This document shows, piece by piece, positions 44,300 to 53,832 of a stretch of DNA of 64,000 nt. Origin of the DNA: Citrobacter sp. Res13-Sevr-PEB04-36 (GTDB lineage Bacteria; Pseudomonadota; Gammaproteobacteria; Enterobacterales; Enterobacteriaceae). The stretch covers positions 62,001 to 126,000 of the forward strand of contig NZ_JADABY010000044.1 in the NCBI RefSeq assembly GCF_015672735.1, read 5' to 3'. The notes under the pieces are model-generated. The model ran no database searches and was not told the DNA's origin. It worked only from the letters and a program-made list of their open reading frames with translations. Both the position numbers and the translations under genes were made by a program. Each line of letters starts with the position of its first letter. The first letter of the stretch is position 1.

Positions 44300-46315
44300 T
44301 TAGTGAAAAAATTGCCATTGCATAATGCGATTCTGTAGCCGTTGCGTCCGGTCCGCATCGAGTTGAGCGAGCGCCTGCGCGGCCTCAGCCCGCTGAACCA
44401 ACAACAACGCTTTACGCCCGGACACCTTCAGTCGTTGGCACAGTTCAGCGTCGCTGCACCTCTCGTCGACACGTCCGCGCAATGCCGGGAGAGGCAACTC
44501 GCTGCGCTGGAGCAGACGACTCAGACAGCCTGGCGAAGTGAGCAGCGGTCGATGCGCAAAGGCAAATCCGGCCAGCGCCTGCCAGTCGTCATCGTTAAGC
44601 GTAGTCTCTTTCAGCGGCACGACCGGAATAGTCTCGTTGTTCCATTGCGCCAGAATGTCAGCATCCCGACGCAGGCGCAGATGTTCGGTTGCGGCCAGGC
44701 GTTTTCCCGCCTCGCTTATCGGCAACAGCGCCATTGCGGTGTAGCAGCCGCTGCTGGCCTCCCGATGATTCCCCATCCGCACCAGTACAAAGCCGCAGCG
44801 CTGCCAGAAACGCCACAACTCACTCGTATAACCAAAACTGACCGACAGATAGTCACACTGCGTGGAATAGTGATGAGCCTGCTCGATTAGCCATTGCCCA
44901 ATACCTTCTCGTTGGCGGGCGGGATGAACTGCAATACGGCTTACCCGACGTCCGACGAGCGTCGCCGCCTGTGGGTCACCACCGTGCGCGGCCAGTGATT
45001 GCGCCACCAGGTTTCCTCTTGGACGACGATAACCCGCCCAGACAGCCTGACTAAGTTCAGCGGATAAGCCGCCTTCATCCACCAACCAGACGGCCCCCGC
45101 CACTGCGTCAGCCGCCGATGCCTGCAAAAAATGCTGACCGGGCGCGTCCATCATTCGACGCAAATCCAGCGGAGACGTGCGGTAATGCGCCCCGGAGAGC
45201 AACCGGTATACCGCCAGCGGCAGATGCGGGTTGCTATGCCAGGCCGTCGACTCAAAGGTGGAGAAGTGGATATCGCCCAGAGGGGGATGCAAAAAGGTTT
45301 CGTCGTCGAACACCAGCGCCTCACTAACGATTTTCTCCAGCGGGCACCCCTGTGCCCATCTGATGGGCTGCTGCAGTTCAAAACGCTGAAGATGGGGGAA
45401 ACGCGCGCAAAACTTTAATAAGAACCCTCTGCCGGTTCCCTCGTAGCCCTGAACGGTGGTGGTCAACAGCACACGTGGAAAACGCGAAACCAGCTGATGC
45501 AGCAACGGGGCTGGAATAGCGGCAGCTTCATCCACGATCAGCCAGTCAGCAGTGTCGCTGCCGGTGAGTAACGCGTCTGGCGCCATAAAGCGATAACGTT
45601 CCCCGGCAAAGTGCGCCAGCACATCCGTCGCAGCCTTCGCCGGGGCAGTGACAATGGCGCTTGCCTTCATGCGTGATATCAACTGCCCGGCCAGCGCGGA
45701 TTTACCCCGACCGCGTGCGGCAGTTACCGTTGCTATACCGGGCGGCATTTCCAGCAGTTGCTGTAAAATGACCGCCTGCTCTGGTTGAGGTTCGCCGTTG
45801 GCCGGCTGCCAGCCAGCGCGCGCGGGAAAATGAGCTGGTGCAAACGGCTGATGCTGCTGCCAGTGCAGGGTTTGCCCGTCACGAGTAATGACTCGTTGAA
45901 AGTGCTCGACAAAATGCGGCGTGGGGATAGGTTGCGCACAGTCGCTCCAGCGCACTGAATCTGCATCCAGATGCGTTTGCCACTCCTGCCAGGGGGGCGT
46001 CAGCAACACCAGCCAACTCCCGGCACGCAGAGTGCCGCTCAGAGCAGCAAAGGCCGCGACGTCGAATCCCTGCCGGGCGTCAAAAACCGCATGGCGAAAT
46101 TCGCGCCCCAGCAACGTTTGCAACGCCTGCGGCGTGCAGCACGGCTCGGTAGGGGCCATTGCTCCCACCCATAACCAGTCGCCGGGTAAGGTGTTGCGTA
46201 GCGCAAACGCCCGTTCCTGAGGCCAAAGGCCCTCGCCGCTAATAATCAGCAGACGACGGATACCTTCCCGGGCCATGTGTTCGGTTAACGCATTCAGCGC
46301 GGTGTTATCGGACAT
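44300..46315 (-). CDS. tmcA: TmcA, tRNA(Met) cytidine acetyltransferase
   Basis: A 671-residue enzyme that forms N4-acetylcytidine at the wobble base of elongator tRNA-Met, using acetyl-CoA and ATP or GTP. Domains in order: N-terminal DUF1726, RecA-like helicase (P-loop ARGRGKSALAGQ near 205, DEAAAIP Walker B), GNAT (RIAVHPARQREGIGQWL near 460) and a C-terminal tRNA-binding region. Same length as E. coli TmcA (YpfI). Confidence 0.96.
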   Translation of the reverse strand: MSDNTALNALTEHMAREGIRRLLIISGEGLWPQERAFALRNTLPGDWLWVGAMAPTEPCCTPQALQTLLGREFRHAVFDARQGFDVAAFAALSGTLRAGSWLVLLTPPWQEWQTHLDADSVRWSDCAQPIPTPHFVEHFQRVITRDGQTLHWQQHQPFAPAHFPARAGWQPANGEPQPEQAVILQQLLEMPPGIATVTAARGRGKSALAGQLISRMKASAIVTAPAKAATDVLAHFAGERYRFMAPDALLTGSDTADWLIVDEAAAIPAPLLHQLVSRFPRVLLTTTVQGYEGTGRGFLLKFCARFPHLQRFELQQPIRWAQGCPLEKIVSEALVFDDETFLHPPLGDIHFSTFESTAWHSNPHLPLAVYRLLSGAHYRTSPLDLRRMMDAPGQHFLQASAADAVAGAVWLVDEGGLSAELSQAVWAGYRRPRGNLVAQSLAAHGGDPQAATLVGRRVSRIAVHPARQREGIGQWLIEQAHHYSTQCDYLSVSFGYTSELWRFWQRCGFVLVRMGNHREASSGCYTAMALLPISEAGKRLAATEHLRLRRDADILAQWNNETIPVVPLKETTLNDDDWQALAGFAFAHRPLLTSPGCLSRLLQRSELPLPALRGRVDERCSDAELCQRLKVSGRKALLLVQRAEAAQALAQLDADRTQRLQNRIMQWQFFH

Positions 46316-46330
46316 CCTTGCCTCAGGATC

Positions 46331-47197
46331 TTAAATGCCTTTGCCAAAGGTATTACATTGCGCCGGGTCACCGCTATCAAAACCGCGTTTGAACCAACTA
46401 TAGCGTTGTTCAGAGGTACCATGCGTAAAACTGTCCGGTACCACACGTCCTTGCCCCTGCTGCTGCAGACGATCGTCACCAATCGCCTGGGCGGCGTTCA
46501 GCGCTTCTTCCAGATCGCCCGTTTCCAGTACGCCCTGCTGCTGCATACTGTGCCCCCAGACACCAGCAAAGCAGTCGGCCTGTAGCTCCATACGCACGGA
46601 AAGACGATTCACTTCCGCCTGAGAGGCATTCTGCTGCATCTGGCGAACTTTCGGTTCTATGCCTAACAGCTTTTGCACGTGGTGCCCAACTTCATGCGCA
46701 ATGACATAGCCCTGAGCGAAATCACCATCAGCGCCCAGCTTGCTTTTCATGTCGTCATAGAAGGAGAGGTCAATATAAACCGTGCCATCGGCCGGGCAAT
46801 AGAATGGCCCCATCACCGATTGGCCCGCACCGCATCCCGTTCTCGTCGCGCCACGGTACATCACCAGCTTGGGCTGCTGATAGGTACGGCCCATTTTTTC
46901 AAATTGCTGTCCCCAGGTGTCTTCGGTCGTGGCGAGGATCACCGAGGTAAATTTGGCCGCTTCATCATCATTCGGACTAATGGAGCGCGTGGATTGCTGA
47001 TGCGAAACAGGTTGGCCGGTCATTAACCCGGTGAGATCGACGCCATAATAACCGGCAACAAGGACCACAATCAGCAGGATGATGCCGCCTTTACCACTTG
47101 GCAAACGAAAACCCGGCCCGCCCATAGAAGGTCCGCCGCCCGAGCTATTACGTCTGTCTTCTACATTGTCGCTTTCACGACGCCCTTGCCAGCGCAT
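46331..47197 (-). CDS. ypfJ: YpfJ, predicted zinc metallopeptidase
   Basis: A 288-residue protein with a Gly/Arg-rich cytoplasmic N-terminus, one TM segment (about 35-55, [19 protein letters not shown]) and a periplasmic neutral zinc metallopeptidase domain. The catalytic motif is AHEVGHH, with a downstream ELQADCFAG Glu. Substrates are unknown. The start at 47197 is placed by GAGG six bases upstream; a GTG two codons earlier overlaps it. It lies 15 bases upstream of tmcA and could share its transcript. Confidence 0.93.
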   Translation of the reverse strand: MRWQGRRESDNVEDRRNSSGGGPSMGGPGFRLPSGKGGIILLIVVLVAGYYGVDLTGLMTGQPVSHQQSTRSISPNDDEAAKFTSVILATTEDTWGQQFEKMGRTYQQPKLVMYRGATRTGCGAGQSVMGPFYCPADGTVYIDLSFYDDMKSKLGADGDFAQGYVIAHEVGHHVQKLLGIEPKVRQMQQNASQAEVNRLSVRMELQADCFAGVWGHSMQQQGVLETGDLEEALNAAQAIGDDRLQQQGQGRVVPDSFTHGTSEQRYSWFKRGFDSGDPAQCNTFGKGI

Positions 47198-47293
47198 AAT
47201 CACCTCAACTTTTTATTCATTATGATGATGATCGTAGGCGGTTCGGAACAGGATTACCATAAGAAAGAGTAATCAAACCAGGGGGGAATTGAT

Positions 47294-47317
47294 GAGCCGG
47301 AGAGCGATCGCCGGCTC
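47294..47317 (-). terminator. Hairpin after purC
   Basis: GAGCCGG (47294-47300) pairs with CCGGCTC (47311-47317), beginning 9 bases past the purC stop. The following T content is low, so this is only a possible terminator. Confidence 0.45.
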
Positions 47318-47326
47318 GAAGAAGGG

Positions 47327-48040
47327 TCAGTCTAACTTCACACCCAGGCGATGTGCGACGGCTTCATAGGCTTCGATCAGGCCACCCAGACTCTGGCGGA
47401 AACGATCTTTGTCCATTTTATCCAGCGTTTCTTTATCCCACAGACGGCTACCGTCCGGAGAGAATTCGTCGCCCAGAACCACTTCACCTTTATACAAACC
47501 AAACTCAAGTTTGAAGTCGACCAGAATCAGGCCCGCGTCATCAAACATTTTCTTCAGCACGTCGTTGGCTTTGTAGGTCAGCTCTTTCATGCGTGCCAGA
47601 TTCTCTTTGCTTACCCAACCAAACGTTTCGCAATAGGAATCATTAATCATTGGATCGTGCATAGCATCGTTTTTCAGGAACAAATCAAACAGCGGCGGAT
47701 TCAGTTCAATACCTTCCTCAACGCCTAAACGATTCACCAGGGAACCTGCAGCGCGGTTACGCACCACGCACTCAACCGGGACCATCTCCAGTTTTTTCAC
47801 CAGACATTCGGTATCGGATAGCAGTCGCTCCATCTGGGTCGGAATGCCCGCTTCTTGCAGCTTGGTCATAATGAAATGGTTGAACTTGTTATTCACCATG
47901 CCTTTACGATCGAACTGTTCGATGCGCGCGCCATCCCCTGCTGACGTATCATTGCGGAATTCGAGCACCAACAGGTCCGGGTTTTCCGTGCTGTATACGG
48001 TCTTCGCTTTACCACGATACAACTCAGCTTGCTTTTGCAT
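47327..48040 (-). CDS. purC: PurC, SAICAR synthetase
   Basis: A 237-residue enzyme of purine synthesis that joins CAIR and aspartate using ATP. The start [18 protein letters not shown] shows the nucleotide-binding GKAKTVY segment; [12 protein letters not shown] and [12 protein letters not shown] are the family signatures. The ATG at 48040 has CAGGAG upstream; the frame extends 19 codons into the operator region. A PurR box overlaps the promoter. Confidence 0.97.
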   Translation of the reverse strand: MQKQAELYRGKAKTVYSTENPDLLVLEFRNDTSAGDGARIEQFDRKGMVNNKFNHFIMTKLQEAGIPTQMERLLSDTECLVKKLEMVPVECVVRNRAAGSLVNRLGVEEGIELNPPLFDLFLKNDAMHDPMINDSYCETFGWVSKENLARMKELTYKANDVLKKMFDDAGLILVDFKLEFGLYKGEVVLGDEFSPDGSRLWDKETLDKMDKDRFRQSLGGLIEAYEAVAHRLGVKLD

Positions 48041-48091
48041 CTTTATTACTCCTGGGTGTGAAATAACGATAAATATTGCGTTTTCTTGTCG

Positions 48092-48107
48092 ACGCACACG
48101 TTTGCGT
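48092..48107. promoter_or_regulatory. PurR operator of purC
   Basis: Minus-strand ACGCAAACGTGTGCGT is the E. coli purC PurR operator as I recall it. A minus-strand TATAGT (48109-48114) just upstream fits the -10 element, so bound PurR would cover the transcription start. Confidence 0.88.
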
Positions 48108-48115
48108 CACTATAC

Positions 48116-48144
48116 AGAAAAAAGGGCTGGATTGCTCCAGCCCT
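48116..48144 (-). terminator. bamC terminator
   Basis: AGGGCTGG (48123-48130) pairs with CCAGCCCT (48137-48144), with a 6-base loop. On the minus strand the stem is followed by TTTTTTC, just past the bamC stop and upstream of the purC promoter. Confidence 0.92.
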
Positions 48145-48150
48145 GTTTAA

Positions 48151-49185
48151 TTACTTGCTAAATGCTGCCTGGAAGACGGCGACCAGCGCGTCGTTCTGGC
48201 TTTGCGTCAGGGTATGCCCCTTCGGATCGATAAACTGCAAGCTGCTGCGGTTGTCTAAATCACCCACCTGCAGTTTGTAGTCACCGGACACCAGACCCGG
48301 ATCGCTCGCGCCCAGTTCCTGCCAGTTGCTATCGGACAGCGGTTTGTAGGTCACGGCGATGCTGCCCTGAGAACGAGTACTGTCGGTCACTTTCATGCCA
48401 ACTTTCTCAAGTGCTGCTGGCAGACGCTGCCACACCACGTTGAACGGTCCGCGTACTACCAGCATCGGCAAGCCAGTGTCATCGGCGGCACTCTGCACAT
48501 CCATAGTGGCGGCAGAACGGCTCTGCGCGGCATTCGCGGCATCGGTAGCGGTCTTATCCAGACCCGCAGAGATAACGTTCATCATCTCAGCACTGTAGCG
48601 CTGCATTGACGCGGCATCTGCTACTGGCTTACCAGCCTGCTCAAGGTTAACCAGTTTCACCGTTACCGCCTGCTGATAGCCCTGCGGTTTAACCGAGATT
48701 TGATAACGTCCGCGATACTGCTCATCTTCATCAAGACGATTCCAGTCAACCCAATCGGTCGTCAGCGTCTGGCTGGCATCATCACGTTTGGTAATGGTGT
48801 AGTTTTTCGCCTGAATCACGCTAACAACCTGCGGCCACAGCGTGTTACCACGACCATTTTCTACCAGCAACGTTGCCGTATCGCCTGCGATTTGGGTACG
48901 CGCACCGCTGACCAATGCTAACGGCTGAGCCGGTGGGCGAATATCCAGCGTTTTACCAACAGCGCCGCTGCCGTTGGTCACCGGGATGGTATAATCACCG
49001 GTTGTTACCGGCAGAATCATCCCAGCTGGCGCGTGAAGCTCAGCAAGCGGTGCGGCCTCCAGATAGGATTCATCACCGCTCACCTGGCGCTTATAGCGCG
49101 AGTCAGAACTACAGGCCGCGAGCAACATAACTAGCGAAACACCCGCAACCTTGGCCAGGCGCGACTTTTGTACTGAGTAAGCCAT
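48151..49185 (-). CDS. bamC: BamC, outer-membrane assembly lipoprotein
   Basis: A 344-residue lipoprotein of the BAM complex, as in E. coli. The lipobox LAAC places the lipidated Cys at residue 25. An unstructured N-terminal stretch that binds BamD is followed by two helix-grip domains (about 100-215 and 230-340). ATG at 49185 is preferred to the TTG just before it, with AGGGAG upstream. It follows dapA by 16 bases, the classic dapA-bamC (nlpB) operon. Confidence 0.96.
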   Translation of the reverse strand: MAYSVQKSRLAKVAGVSLVMLLAACSSDSRYKRQVSGDESYLEAAPLAELHAPAGMILPVTTGDYTIPVTNGSGAVGKTLDIRPPAQPLALVSGARTQIAGDTATLLVENGRGNTLWPQVVSVIQAKNYTITKRDDASQTLTTDWVDWNRLDEDEQYRGRYQISVKPQGYQQAVTVKLVNLEQAGKPVADAASMQRYSAEMMNVISAGLDKTATDAANAAQSRSAATMDVQSAADDTGLPMLVVRGPFNVVWQRLPAALEKVGMKVTDSTRSQGSIAVTYKPLSDSNWQELGASDPGLVSGDYKLQVGDLDNRSSLQFIDPKGHTLTQSQNDALVAVFQAAFSK

Positions 49186-49201
49186 CAAATCTCCCTAAAC
49201 T

Positions 49202-50080
49202 TTACAGCAAACCGGCATGCTTAAGCGCCGCTTTGACGATATCACGAGCATTGTCCGTGATTGGCGTCATCGGCAGACGAAGCGTATCGGTTGCCACAAG
49301 ACCCAATTCCTTACATGCCCATTTCACCGGGATAGGATTGGGTTCGACAAATAGTTTGTTGTGTAACGGCATCAGACGCTGGTTAATTACCCGCGCCTCA
49401 GCAAAACGCCCTTCTGCCGCCAGTTTGCACATTTCAGCCATTTCACGTGCCGCTACGTTAGTGGTAACGGAAATCACGCCATGACCACCAAGCTGCATAA
49501 AGTCCAGCCCGGTCGCGTCATCACCGCTGAGCAGAATAAAATCGTCTGAAACCAGCTCTTTGATCTGGTGAACACGACTTAAGTTCCCTGTGGCCTCTTT
49601 GATAGCGACAATATTTTTTACTTTCGCCAGACGACCAACGGTTTCCGGCAGCATATCGCAGCCAGTACGGGACGGCACATTATACAGAATTTGTGGCAAG
49701 TCAGTATGTTCAGCGATGGCTTTGAAATGCTGGAACAAACCTTCCTGGGTTGGGCGGTTGTAGTAAGGCGTCACCGTCAGGCAGCCGACAATACCGCTGT
49801 CGTTGAAACGCTGCGTCAGACTAATGGCTTCTGCGGTCGCATTGGCGCCGGTTCCGGCAATCACCGGAATACGCCCATCGGCCAGATCCAGCGTCATCAT
49901 CACCACGTCGCCATGCTCATCATGACTCAGGGTGGCGGACTCACCGGTGGTGCCAACCGAAACGATCGCCGAGGTGCCGCTGGCGACATGATAATCAATC
50001 AGTTTTTTCAGGCTCGACCGGCAGACTTTACCTTTCTCATCCATCGGCGTAATAAGCGCGACAATACTTCCCGTGAACAT
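49202..50080 (-). CDS. dapA: DapA, 4-hydroxy-tetrahydrodipicolinate synthase
   Basis: A 292-residue TIM-barrel lyase that condenses pyruvate with aspartate semialdehyde, the first committed lysine/DAP step. The Schiff-base lysine sits in AIKEATGN (Lys161 region), the GTTGESATL loop near residue 43 binds substrate, and [10 protein letters not shown] supplies Tyr and Arg. The start at 50080 has GAGGATG upstream. It is divergent from gcvR. Confidence 0.97.
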   Translation of the reverse strand: MFTGSIVALITPMDEKGKVCRSSLKKLIDYHVASGTSAIVSVGTTGESATLSHDEHGDVVMMTLDLADGRIPVIAGTGANATAEAISLTQRFNDSGIVGCLTVTPYYNRPTQEGLFQHFKAIAEHTDLPQILYNVPSRTGCDMLPETVGRLAKVKNIVAIKEATGNLSRVHQIKELVSDDFILLSGDDATGLDFMQLGGHGVISVTTNVAAREMAEMCKLAAEGRFAEARVINQRLMPLHNKLFVEPNPIPVKWACKELGLVATDTLRLPMTPITDNARDIVKAALKHAGLL

Positions 50081-50225
50081 GGGCCATCCTCTGTGCAAAC
50101 AAGTGTCTCAATGGTACGTTTGGTACGACAATAAAAGCAAGCGACCAGAGCCCTTCTGATTGTTGTATGCATGTTTTTTTTATGCTTTCCTTATGATTAC
50201 CTCACCGCTCAAAGGAAGAACAGGT

Positions 50226-50798
50226 TTGACATCGTCATCGCAACACTATCTGGTCATTACTGCGCTGGGTGCCGACCGCCCAGGAATTGTGAACACCATC
50301 ACTCGTCATGTCAGCAGTTGTGGCTGTAATATTGAAGACAGCCGACTGGCCATGTTGGGTGACGAGTTTACGTTTATCATGCTGTTGTCTGGCACCTGGA
50401 ATGCCATCACCCTGATTGAATCAACCTTGCCGTTGAAAGGCGCAGAGCTGGATTTATTGATTGTGATGAAGCGTACAACCGCGCGCCCCCGTCCAGCGAT
50501 GCCCGCTACGGTATGGGTGCAAGTTGATGTCCCCGACTCTCCCCATTTAATTGAACGCTTCACCGCCCTTTTCGACAGTCATCAAATGAATATTGCTGAA
50601 CTGGTTTCTCGCACCCAACCGGCGGAGAATGAAAAGGCCGCGCAACTGTTTATTCAAATTACCGCACATAGCCCTGCGTCACACGATTCGGCAAATATTG
50701 AGGATGCCTTTAAAGCACTCTGTACAGAACTCAATGCGCAAGGCAGTATTAACGTCGTCAATTACTCACAGCATGATGAACAAAATGGAGTTAAGTAA
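50226..50798 (+). CDS. gcvR: GcvR, glycine cleavage system repressor
   Basis: A 190-residue protein with two ACT domains (about 7-85, ITALGADRPGIVNTITRHV, and 93-175). It binds GcvA and, in the absence of glycine, turns it into a repressor of gcvTHP. TTG at 50226 is the most likely start: AGGAAG lies upstream and the product then matches E. coli GcvR. An ATG at 50193 lacks a ribosome binding site. The stop overlaps the bcp start by one base (TAATG). Confidence 0.92.
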   Translation: MTSSSQHYLVITALGADRPGIVNTITRHVSSCGCNIEDSRLAMLGDEFTFIMLLSGTWNAITLIESTLPLKGAELDLLIVMKRTTARPRPAMPATVWVQVDVPDSPHLIERFTALFDSHQMNIAELVSRTQPAENEKAAQLFIQITAHSPASHDSANIEDAFKALCTELNAQGSINVVNYSQHDEQNGVK

Positions 50799-51268
50799 TG
50801 AACCCACTGAAAGCCGGTGATATCGCACCGAAATTTAGCTTGCCGGATCAAGACGGAGAACAAGTAAATTTAACCGACTTCCAGGGACAGCGCGTTCTGG
50901 TTTATTTCTACCCGAAAGCCATGACACCCGGCTGTACCGTACAGGCCTGTGGCTTACGCGATAACATGGATCAGTTAAAAAAAGCAGGCGTTGAAGTGCT
51001 GGGAATCAGTACTGATAAACCTGAGAAGCTTTCCCGCTTCGTGGAGAAAGAAGTGCTTAACTTCACGCTCCTGTCCGATGAAGATCACCAGGTTTGTGAG
51101 CAGTTTGGCGTCTGGGGAGAAAAGTCATTTATGGGTAAAACCTATGATGGCATTCATCGCATCAGCTTCCTGATTGATGCTGAAGGGAAAATTGAGCATG
51201 TGTTTGATGATTTCAAAACCAGCAATCACCACGACATCGTGCTGAAATGGGTGCAGGAAAACGCCTGA
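50798..51268 (+). CDS. bcp: Bcp, thiol peroxidase of the peroxiredoxin family
   Basis: A 156-residue Bcp/PrxQ-type peroxiredoxin that reduces peroxides with thioredoxin as donor. The peroxidatic Cys is in PKAMTPGCTVQACGLRD (about residue 46) and the resolving Cys is five residues later. The length equals E. coli Bcp. It is translationally coupled to gcvR. Confidence 0.96.
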   Translation: MNPLKAGDIAPKFSLPDQDGEQVNLTDFQGQRVLVYFYPKAMTPGCTVQACGLRDNMDQLKKAGVEVLGISTDKPEKLSRFVEKEVLNFTLLSDEDHQVCEQFGVWGEKSFMGKTYDGIHRISFLIDAEGKIEHVFDDFKTSNHHDIVLKWVQENA

Positions 51269-51277
51269 CCGTGAAAT

Positions 51278-51359
51278 GCCGGATGGCGGCGTGAACGCCT
51301 TATCCGGCCTACAAATGCACGCACGTAGGCCGGATAAGGCGTTCACGCCGCCATCCGGC
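51278..51359. repeat. Perfect BIME (35-bp inverted repeat)
   Basis: Two complete REP units face each other. Positions 51278-51312 and 51325-51359 are exact reverse complements around a 12-base loop. It lies between convergent bcp and iadA and would fold into a very stable hairpin in either transcript. Confidence 0.95.
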
Positions 51360-51369
51360 GTCAACTCGT

Positions 51370-52533
51370 TTATTCAAACGTCCCTTTAACACACGCTTTT
51401 TTCTCTTTCACCACGGCGTTGCCCTTCGCCCACAGGTGATAAACCTCCAGCGCGTCGTTGAGCACCAGAATGTCCGCATCGCATCCCACCGCCAGATGTC
51501 CTTTATGCCCCTGCCCCAAAAATTCTGCGACCGTACGCGTGAGTGGACATAGTGCCTGCTCCAGAGGAATGGCATGAACCGTCACCAGTTGGCGCAGCGT
51601 GTGTGCCAGTGATTCAAATCCAGCCACACCAATGCCCGTCAGATTGCCATGTTCATCAAATTCCGGCTGACTGCCGTTACCGTCTGAACTCAGGGTAATC
51701 CGCGACAGCGGGACGTCGGTACGCAGCGCGGTCGCGATGGCCGTTGCCGGATCCACGGGCTCATCAATGCTGCTGGTTATGTCGATATAACCACCTTTGC
51801 GTGCATACTCCAGCGCTGCCTGGAACAACGGTTCTGCACGATTAACGTGGGTCGGCAACAGTTTGGTAATCGGTACATCGCAGCAGTCGAGGATCTGGTA
51901 TAACGGCTCCAGCATGCGCGGGCTGTCGCCCATATGGAAGACGCTGATCCCCGGCTTGCGGCCTAACAACCCACCAACGCGCGACTGCGCCGCCATGTTC
52001 GCCAGCACAGAGGAATTCGGAGCAGATGAGCGATGGTCTGAAACAGCACATTTCACCCCAATCACCTTGTCGATTAGCGCCACATCACGCTCAATGCTGC
52101 CGGTAATGGTTGGGGAGGGTAATGAATACGCCCCGGTGAGCATCCAGGCGCTGATACCTTCATATTCCAGTGCACGGGTTTTCGCCAACAGCGACTCCGG
52201 ATGACGGGTAATTCCGTCGGTGCCCAGCAATCCCACCACCGAGGTTATGCCGGCTTCAACCAGGCGTGACAGACGCACTTCCGGCGTGCGGGTATGCGGT
52301 CCGGCCTCCCCGCCGCCGCCAATTAGATGGACGTGTTGATCGATAAATCCCGGACACACAATCGCGCCGTCGAGATTGATACACTGACAGCCGGGAAAAT
52401 CGCCTGCCGGGATAGACGGCGCAATGGCGACAATTTTGCCGCCAGCAACCAGAATATCCTGTTGCCCCAAATCTTCGGGCGCGTAAACGTGTCCACGCTG
52501 GAACAGCGTCAGACCAAGAATTGAACAGTTCAT
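51370..52533 (-). CDS. iadA: IadA, isoaspartyl dipeptidase
   Basis: A 387-residue amidohydrolase-superfamily zinc peptidase that cleaves beta-aspartyl (isoAsp) dipeptides from damaged proteins or cyanophycin-like sources. The metal motif HVH is at residues 67-69, followed by GGGGEAGPHT. A lysine in GVKCAVSDHRS is probably the carboxylated bridge, and SSDGNGS holds the catalytic Asp. E. coli IadA (390) sits at a different locus with yjiG and yjiH. ATG at 52533 follows AAGGA, 11 bases after yjiG. Confidence 0.94.
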   Translation of the reverse strand: MNCSILGLTLFQRGHVYAPEDLGQQDILVAGGKIVAIAPSIPAGDFPGCQCINLDGAIVCPGFIDQHVHLIGGGGEAGPHTRTPEVRLSRLVEAGITSVVGLLGTDGITRHPESLLAKTRALEYEGISAWMLTGAYSLPSPTITGSIERDVALIDKVIGVKCAVSDHRSSAPNSSVLANMAAQSRVGGLLGRKPGISVFHMGDSPRMLEPLYQILDCCDVPITKLLPTHVNRAEPLFQAALEYARKGGYIDITSSIDEPVDPATAIATALRTDVPLSRITLSSDGNGSQPEFDEHGNLTGIGVAGFESLAHTLRQLVTVHAIPLEQALCPLTRTVAEFLGQGHKGHLAVGCDADILVLNDALEVYHLWAKGNAVVKEKKACVKGTFE

Positions 52534-52544
52534 AACCTTCCTTG

Positions 52545-53006
52545 TCAGGCAATAACCTGCATAACCCAAATAGAGAGCAGCGCATTAATCACGCATACCG
52601 CAATAATAAGCGGGTAATAGCGAGGATGAACCCCCGCAGTCCCCAGACAACGTCCAACATTTTGCACCGGGTTGCCCATCAGGTAGATGGCCGGTAGCAA
52701 TACCGTGGCATCATGTCCCGAAAGCGCACCGGCGACAACCAGACTGGCGCAAACACCAACGCCGCCGCCCATACTCATCACCGCGGCTAACAGCACGGTG
52801 GCCGATTCACCCGGCAATCCCCACAGCGCCATTACCGGTTCGCATACCCGACCCACGATGTCGAGCAACCCCGTCACCTTCAGCGCCTGAATAATCACAA
52901 ACGCCATGACAACATTAGGTAACAGACTGGTGGTGGCAATGGTAAACCCGCGCCTTGCGCCATCGATAAACATATCCATGACATTTTTACGTACGTGCGT
53001 CGTCAT
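52545..53006 (-). CDS. yjiG: YjiG, nucleoside-recognition (SpmB-like) membrane protein
   Basis: A 153-residue inner-membrane protein with about four hydrophobic segments, including the Gate-domain segment MSMGGGVGVCASLVVAGALSG and MGNPVQNVGR. It is probably one half of a two-part transporter with YjiH; the partner gene and iadA suggest peptide or isoAsp dipeptide movement (inference). ATG at 53006 lies one base past the yjiH stop, with GGAGG within yjiH. Confidence 0.9.
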   Translation of the reverse strand: MTTHVRKNVMDMFIDGARRGFTIATTSLLPNVVMAFVIIQALKVTGLLDIVGRVCEPVMALWGLPGESATVLLAAVMSMGGGVGVCASLVVAGALSGHDATVLLPAIYLMGNPVQNVGRCLGTAGVHPRYYPLIIAVCVINALLSIWVMQVIA

Positions 53007-53007
53007 C

Positions 53008-53667
53008 TCAGGCCTCCTGCCGCGTACGGCGATTTTCAAGCTGCGAAATCCACAGACGCAGCAGGTTCGCGCCGACAAATTTGAAGACCAGGATCACGGC
53101 CAGTGGCGTAATCACCGGAACAGTGACCATTGTAAACAGCGCTGCACCTGAGGAAAAATAGTTGGTGATACATGCACTGCCGCTAGTTTGCCAGCAGGCA
53201 AAAATGGCGCGTTCCTGTTCTGTAATAATCCCCTCTTCCGCCAGCTCTTTGGTCATTCCGGCTGCCGCATCGGTATTTTGCAAATTCGCGATCAGAGCCA
53301 GCGAGCAAATACCCGGAATGCCCAGCAAAGGCCGCAGGACCGGCGTCATCAACTGTTGTGCCGCGCGCAATCCTCCAAGCCCTTCGGTTACGGAGATGAT
53401 ACCGAGTGAAAGAATGACGGAGGGCGCCAGTTCCAGCGCGAACAAAAAGCCATCTTTTGCCCCCATACCGCCAGTACCGCGAAAAGAGACCGCCGTCTCG
53501 CCCGCCGAGTTTATCTGCCCGAATGCCCCGTTGAGGATGGTGAAATCAAACACCCGCCACCACTCGGTACTTTTCGAAAACATGCCGGAAAAAAGGATGA
53601 TAGTGACGAAAAAGGCGAGATAGCCAACCCATCCGACTTTTTGTTGCGTGTGCGTGTTGTGGCCCAT
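53008..53667 (-). CDS. yjiH: YjiH, nucleoside-recognition (SpmA-like) membrane protein
   Basis: A 219-residue polytopic membrane protein with the Gate domain and a LIANLQNTDAAAGMTKEL motif. It begins the yjiH-yjiG-iadA operon. E. coli K-12 carries this trio near 98 minutes, not here. The transport substrate is unproven. No recognisable operator was found in the 165-bp upstream gap. Confidence 0.9.
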   Translation of the reverse strand: MGHNTHTQQKVGWVGYLAFFVTIILFSGMFSKSTEWWRVFDFTILNGAFGQINSAGETAVSFRGTGGMGAKDGFLFALELAPSVILSLGIISVTEGLGGLRAAQQLMTPVLRPLLGIPGICSLALIANLQNTDAAAGMTKELAEEGIITEQERAIFACWQTSGSACITNYFSSGAALFTMVTVPVITPLAVILVFKFVGANLLRLWISQLENRRTRQEA

Positions 53668-53832
53668 TTTTTCTCCTGTTGGTCTTATTCCTTGCGTGAC
53701 AAAAAGACATCACATTGGTCAAGTTAAAGACAAATACCGAGAAAAACGACACCCTGGGAGATTATTCAGAAAGTGTGTATAGAGGTCGGACTAGTTCTGG
53801 CCCGACAGCATTGCACCGCCGGGCGACAGGGT

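Noticed and set aside
51278-51359. Possible CRISPR-like repeat array at clustered palindromes
   Set aside because: The units are inverted REP pairs, not direct repeats with unique spacers, and no cas genes are nearby.
53690-53712. CRP-like half-sites GTGA and TCAC upstream of yjiH
   Set aside because: The half-sites are separated by ten bases rather than six, which does not fit CRP geometry.
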